17,669 nt of DNA from JBBRZF01 sp038236965 (lineage in GTDB: Bacteria > Acidobacteriota > Terriglobia > Terriglobales > Acidobacteriaceae). Shown one piece after another: positions 15,135 to 17,669 of this stretch; the first letter of the stretch is position 1, and each line of letters begins with the position of its first letter. Made by a program: the position numbers and the translations under genes. The notes below the pieces were generated by a model. It did no database searches and had not been told where the DNA came from. It saw only the letters and a list, made by a program, of their open reading frames with translations. The stretch covers positions 1 to 17,669 of the forward strand of contig JBBRZF010000058.1 of assembly GCA_038236965.1 (NCBI GenBank), given 5' to 3'.

Positions 15135-16583
15135 ATGCGTCCACGCTCGTCCAAGCCGGCGAACCCCTCCTTACTCGCGCCTCTACAGGTCTATTCCACT
15201 CCTCGCGGTCCGTCACAATCTCCATTCCCAAGAGTGACGCGCCAAGCCAATTCGCAGCATCAACCTGACCTTGCTCGCGCCTCGCGTCCCTGGCGCGTTC
15301 TGCACGCCTGCACTCGCGCGGACCTCCTCTATCCCCTCCTCGAAGCTGAACTCGCCATCGGAATGCGACCCGCCTTCGTTGCGCCCGATGGGCTCATCAA
15401 GCCCGAGGCGCTGCTCTACCAGCAACCTGCGGAGGATCCGGACATCTCGCTTATCACCGCCTGGCACGACGTGCGCAATTGGCGCAAAGTCCTGTTCGAA
15501 AGCGATCCCAACGCCGAAAGCGATTTGCTACATGCGCACTGCTTCACCGCCGGAATGGCCGGCGTGCGCAATTTCCCCGCCGTGGTTTACGACGTCAACG
15601 AGTGGATAGAAGACCACGCCAGCGATTCCGAACACACCTGGCTTGCGCGTTCCTTCCGCGTCGCCGAACAGTTTGTGCTGGCCCGCGCAGCGGCCGTGGT
15701 CACCCGCTGCCAATCCATGCGCCAAGCCGCCATCCATCGCGGCGCAAGTCCGGAGAACATCTTCGTTATCCCGCAGGCGATGGAAGATCCCGTGCCCGTC
15801 GAACGCGACCACCTGTGGTTGCAGTCGCTGGGAATCGCCGGCGCGAAGGACATTGTTCTCTACGCGCCCGATCACTACATCGCCCTCGGCGCCGACGGCA
15901 AACTCGCCCCCGCTTCAGAACAAATCCTCGCCGCCTTCGCCATCACCGATAGCGAAGTGGATGACTGTCATCTTTTGTTGGAGGTCGCCATCGACGCAGA
16001 AACCGCGTTGCGCGAAGCTCTTCAAGCCTACGACCTGGACAGCGTGCACACCATCACCGCCGACGATCGTTCGCGCGCCTACGCCTCGTCCGACATCATC
16101 ATCGCCGCCCACACCTCGCACCCAGGCATCAGCACCGGAGCCAATCCCAGCGCCCTCGCCGCCCTCGCGTCGCACGCAGACATCAGCACCGGAGCCAATC
16201 CCAACGCCATCGCCGCCCACACCTCGCACGCAGGCATCAGCACCGGAGCCAATCCCAACGCCCTTGCCGCCTTCGCCGCTCGACGCGCGCTGCTCGCCGC
16301 CGACCTGCCCTGCAATCGCGACCTCTCACCCACCGGACGCGGATGCCTCTGGTACATCGACGACGACGCGCGCGACCTCGCGCATCGCGTATCGTTCCTC
16401 GCGCGCAATGCCGACTTCCGAAACGCCCTCGCCGACGCCGGACACGGCTTCTTCCTCGAAACCCGCAACTCCATCGCCGTAGCCCAACAGTACGACGCCG
16501 TCTATCGCCACGCCTTCGCCCGCCGCAAATCCAACAACCAATCCCCCAACACCCGCCTCCTCCCCATCCAAGCCGCGCTGTAG
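15135..16583 (+). CDS. Divergent GT4-like glycosyltransferase with internal tandem repeat
   Basis: A 482-residue protein with the two-domain look of a GT-B glycosyltransferase. N-terminal half: WRVLHACTRADLLYPLLEAE, DLLHAHCFTAGMAGVRNFPAVVYDVNEW, LARAAAVVTRCQSMRQAAIHRG, then the linker NIFVIPQAMEDPVP. C-terminal half: KDIVLYAPDHYIALG and YASSDIIIAAH, the place where donor-sugar binding usually sits. There residues 325-378 are three 18-residue copies containing ISTGANP. The classical E-x7-E donor motif is not evident, so the activity is uncertain. The start is the first ATG (15135), 7 nt after the cyclase stop; a TTG at 15099 would overlap that gene. No signal peptide is seen. Likely co-transcribed with the diguanylate cyclase. 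Confidence 0.7.
   Translation: MRPRSSKPANPSLLAPLQVYSTPRGPSQSPFPRVTRQANSQHQPDLARASRPWRVLHACTRADLLYPLLEAELAIGMRPAFVAPDGLIKPEALLYQQPAEDPDISLITAWHDVRNWRKVLFESDPNAESDLLHAHCFTAGMAGVRNFPAVVYDVNEWIEDHASDSEHTWLARSFRVAEQFVLARAAAVVTRCQSMRQAAIHRGASPENIFVIPQAMEDPVPVERDHLWLQSLGIAGAKDIVLYAPDHYIALGADGKLAPASEQILAAFAITDSEVDDCHLLLEVAIDAETALREALQAYDLDSVHTITADDRSRAYASSDIIIAAHTSHPGISTGANPSALAALASHADISTGANPNAIAAHTSHAGISTGANPNALAAFAARRALLAADLPCNRDLSPTGRGCLWYIDDDARDLAHRVSFLARNADFRNALADAGHGFFLETRNSIAVAQQYDAVYRHAFARRKSNNQSPNTRLLPIQAAL
16107..16268 (+). repeat. Three in-frame 54-bp tandem repeats
   Basis: Units at 16107-16160, 16161-16214 and 16215-16268. Each encodes 18 residues: AHTSHPGISTGANPSALA, ALASHADISTGANPNAIA and AHTSHAGISTGANPNALA. 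Units 1 and 3 are the most alike at the nucleotide level. The frame is kept, so the host gene stays open. Confidence 0.95.
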
Positions 16584-16619
16584 ATAACCAGAGCTACGGT
16601 TCCCAGAACTCCAATGTGG

Positions 16620-16639
16620 CGCGAGCGCCCTCGCTCGCG
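16620..16639. repeat. Short palindrome with CCCT loop, first copy
   Basis: CGCGAGCG pairs with CGCTCGCG around a CCCT loop. It starts 36 nt after the glycosyltransferase stop; without a T-run it is a poor terminator. The same loop architecture recurs at 16739-16754. Confidence 0.6.
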
Positions 16640-16642
16640 GTC

Positions 16643-16727
16643 TTTGACCTTGACCTTGCCTTTGCCCTTGCCCTTGCCCTTGCCTTTGCCTTTGCCCTTT
16701 GCCTTTGACCTTGCTTTTGACCTTGCC
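16643..16727. repeat. Degenerate hexamer repeat (YTTGMC)n
   Basis: Fourteen consecutive hexamers of the form TTTGAC, CTTGAC, CTTGCC or TTTGCC, with one extra C. It is low-complexity and non-coding; open frames on both strands through it are repeat artefacts. Confidence 0.9.
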
Positions 16728-16738
16728 TCGCGTGGGCC

Positions 16739-16754
16739 CGGACGCCCTCGTCCG
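16739..16754. repeat. Short palindrome with CCCT loop, second copy
   Basis: CGGACG pairs with CGTCCG around CCCT, the same design as 16620-16639 with a different stem sequence. It resembles dispersed extragenic palindromes. Confidence 0.5.
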
Positions 16755-16830
16755 CGGCGGGCGAGCGAACCTCGCCTTAGTTCTTGCTCTTGTCTTTGTT
16801 GTTTCACTGGAAGTGGTTTCGGTGGAAGCA

Positions 16831-16846
16831 CCGGGCTTTAGCCCGG
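16831..16846. repeat. Short palindrome CCGGGCT-TT-AGCCCGG
   Basis: A perfect 7-bp stem with a two-base spacer. It lies 45 bp before the stop codon of the minus-strand hypothetical gene. No U-tract follows on either strand, so I treat it as an extragenic palindrome, not a terminator. Confidence 0.5.
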
Positions 16847-16891
16847 CGAATAAGGCCGGAATCAAGGGCTTTAACTGAAACAAGTTAAGCT

Positions 16892-17404
16892 CTATTGAAC
16901 TATTTTTGTCACGAGAGGCATTCGTTCCAAAGCCGGGCGTGATTCAGTGGGACGAAGGATCACCTTTAAAGCAAACTCCTGTAAGTCGTTGGGGCTGGTA
17001 AATTCAATTTTCCTGCCGTCTTCAATCTCTCGTAAGCGGGCCGTATCGGCCCTCCATCTTGCGAGTTTGGAACGATAGGAAGACTTGTATATCAGTAGAA
17101 TTTGATACACAAGAAAAGCCGACTGGTAAATAAGGTGAACCGGGTTTTTGTGTTTTCCGACATGCCGCTCAAAGTCACGTCGAGTATCTGGCAGGCGCTC
17201 GATTAGCGCCTCAATGGCTTCTTTCACCAGCCAGAATCGCGTGGTTTCCTCAAGCTCTATCACCACATACCTGAAGGAAGCCGCGTCAAATTGCAACTTC
17301 TTCAGGCGACGCTTCGCGCGACCAAGCGGACCGACCAGATGTTTCCCCATGTGATTCGCAATCTCATTTCGAGTCGCTCTATCGGGATTTCCTACGAGTG
17401 CCAT
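16892..17404 (-). CDS. Hypothetical protein, 170 residues
   Basis: I do not recognise this family. The ATG at 17404 is preceded by a weak GGCGGCG stretch. The protein is basic and mostly helical: ATRNEIANHMGKHLVGPLGRAKRRLKKL (about 10-37), RYVVIELEETTRFWLVKEAIEALIERL (45-71), and a hydrophobic tyrosine-rich helix at about 88-106 (NPVHLIYQSAFLVYQILLIY) followed by the charged RSKLARWRADTARLREIEDG. Regular amphipathic periodicity argues that it is real. Base composition is visibly lower in GC and codon use less biased than the neighbours, which suggests transfer. It lies 18 nt after the premature stop of the broken restriction-modification gene on the same strand, so it may have arrived with, or replaced, the missing part of that gene. 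It is not the S23/four-helix-bundle type as far as I can judge. Confidence 0.6.
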   Translation of the reverse strand: MALVGNPDRATRNEIANHMGKHLVGPLGRAKRRLKKLQFDAASFRYVVIELEETTRFWLVKEAIEALIERLPDTRRDFERHVGKHKNPVHLIYQSAFLVYQILLIYKSSYRSKLARWRADTARLREIEDGRKIEFTSPNDLQEFALKVILRPTESRPALERMPLVTKIVQ

Positions 17405-17421
17405 CTGCGCCGCCTTTGACC

Positions 17422-17669
17422 TTAAATCACCAAATTACAAATTACCCAATTACCAATCACCCAATTACCACTTCCGTCCACGCTGCGCACCATGAAATCC
17501 ACAATCGGCTGCGGCGTGTAAACAATCCCGTGCGTATCCGCTTCCTTCGGCGAGTATCCCTGGAAGAACCGCTCATAAACATGGTTTAAGAACGCCTGCT
17601 TTTCCGAGTAGTCGTCCTTGTCATCGGCGGCGCGCTCAATCGCCTTGTAGAACCTGTCGAGGCCGCTCA
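17422..17669 (-). pseudogene. Truncated type ISP restriction-modification enzyme, partial at window edge
   Basis: Reading minus from the window end gives SGLDRFYKAIERAA..., then YSEKQAFLNHVYERFFQGYS, EADTHGIVYTPQPIVDFMVR and SVD. This matches the start of the N6-adenine methylase domain of large single-chain type ISP/IIG-like enzymes (helicase-methylase-target recognition), where GIVYTPQPIVDFMVRSV precedes the S-adenosylmethionine motif. The family sequence then breaks off: the frame enters a short AATTACC-type repeat, reads GSGNWVIGNWVICNLVI, and meets TAA at 17424-17422. The SAM-binding (D-P-x-x-G-x-G) and catalytic (N/D-P-P-Y) motifs and the target recognition part are absent from the window. 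The gene is thus 3'-truncated or interrupted, and modification activity is unlikely. The N-terminal part lies beyond the edge. Confidence 0.75.
17425..17470. repeat. Heptamer/octamer repeat tract at the breakpoint
   Basis: Six consecutive 7-8-bp units of the form AAT(T/C)AC(C)(C/A): AATCACCA, AATTACA, AATTACCC, AATTACC, AATCACCC, AATTACCA. The tract lies exactly where similarity to the methylase ends. On the minus strand the units read like the degenerate TDNGATT-type heptamers known from cyanobacterial genomes and tRNA-Leu introns. Confidence 0.85.

Noticed and set aside
13988..15154. 388-residue open frame on the minus strand opposite the diguanylate cyclase
   Set aside because: It is the mirror of a clear GAF-GGDEF gene; the translation is a charged E/V/G-rich sequence with no family motif, typical of antisense frames in high-GC coding DNA.
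16326..16883. Minus-strand frames through 16326-16883 and 16502-16831
   Set aside because: They consist of antisense glycosyltransferase sequence plus translated hexamer repeats (Gly/Lys/Gln runs).
17425..17470. CRISPR array at the AATTACC repeat tract
   Set aside because: Units are 7-8 bp, contiguous and without spacers; there are no cas genes in the window.

Overview
The window looks like chromosomal DNA of a soil-type Acidobacteriota (Terriglobia/Koribacter-like). This is inferred from protein style, the yceD-rpmF-plsX order, the moderately high GC content, compact hairpin terminators after almost every transcript, and the type of dispersed intergenic repeats. No rRNA or other taxonomic marker is present, so the assignment is tentative.

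Layout. (1) 1-2180: a minus-strand housekeeping operon yceD (DUF177)-rpmF (L32)-plsX, with a recognisable sigma70-type promoter at its head and a hairpin at its end. (2) 2297-4860: a small YtxH-like protein (-), an aldo/keto reductase (+), and a membrane-anchored TPR/YfgM-like protein (-), with hairpin terminators between them. (3) 5026-8478: a large AsmA-family protein (+) converging on a DksA/TraR-type zinc-finger regulator (-) across one bidirectional terminator. (4) 8587-8980: about 400 bp of non-coding repeats. (5) 9205-12508: two signalling genes on the minus strand, a receiver-GAF-histidine kinase and an NtrC-type sigma54 activator. A 67-bp repeat lies on each side of the activator gene. 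(6) 12639-13600: a lone GvpL/GvpF-family gene with its own terminator and, upstream, a good -24/-12 (sigma54) promoter match. (7) 14015-16583: a GAF-GGDEF diguanylate cyclase followed after 7 nt by a divergent glycosyltransferase carrying an in-frame 3 x 18-residue tandem repeat. (8) 16584-17669: a degenerate accessory stretch with hexamer repeats, short palindromes, an unrecognised 170-residue ORF, a heptamer/octamer repeat tract, and the broken end of a type ISP (helicase/N6-adenine methylase) restriction-modification gene running off the window edge.

How it may work together (inference): the kinase and the sigma54 activator form a likely two-component pair. The only convincing sigma54-type promoter I found lies just beyond them, upstream of the gvpL/F homologue; its near-palindromic core could also be read toward the diguanylate cyclase-glycosyltransferase pair. 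Regions 5-7 could therefore be one small regulon linking sigma54, a Gvp-like protein and c-di-GMP-controlled surface glycosylation. Region 8 has the signs of a decayed defence island.
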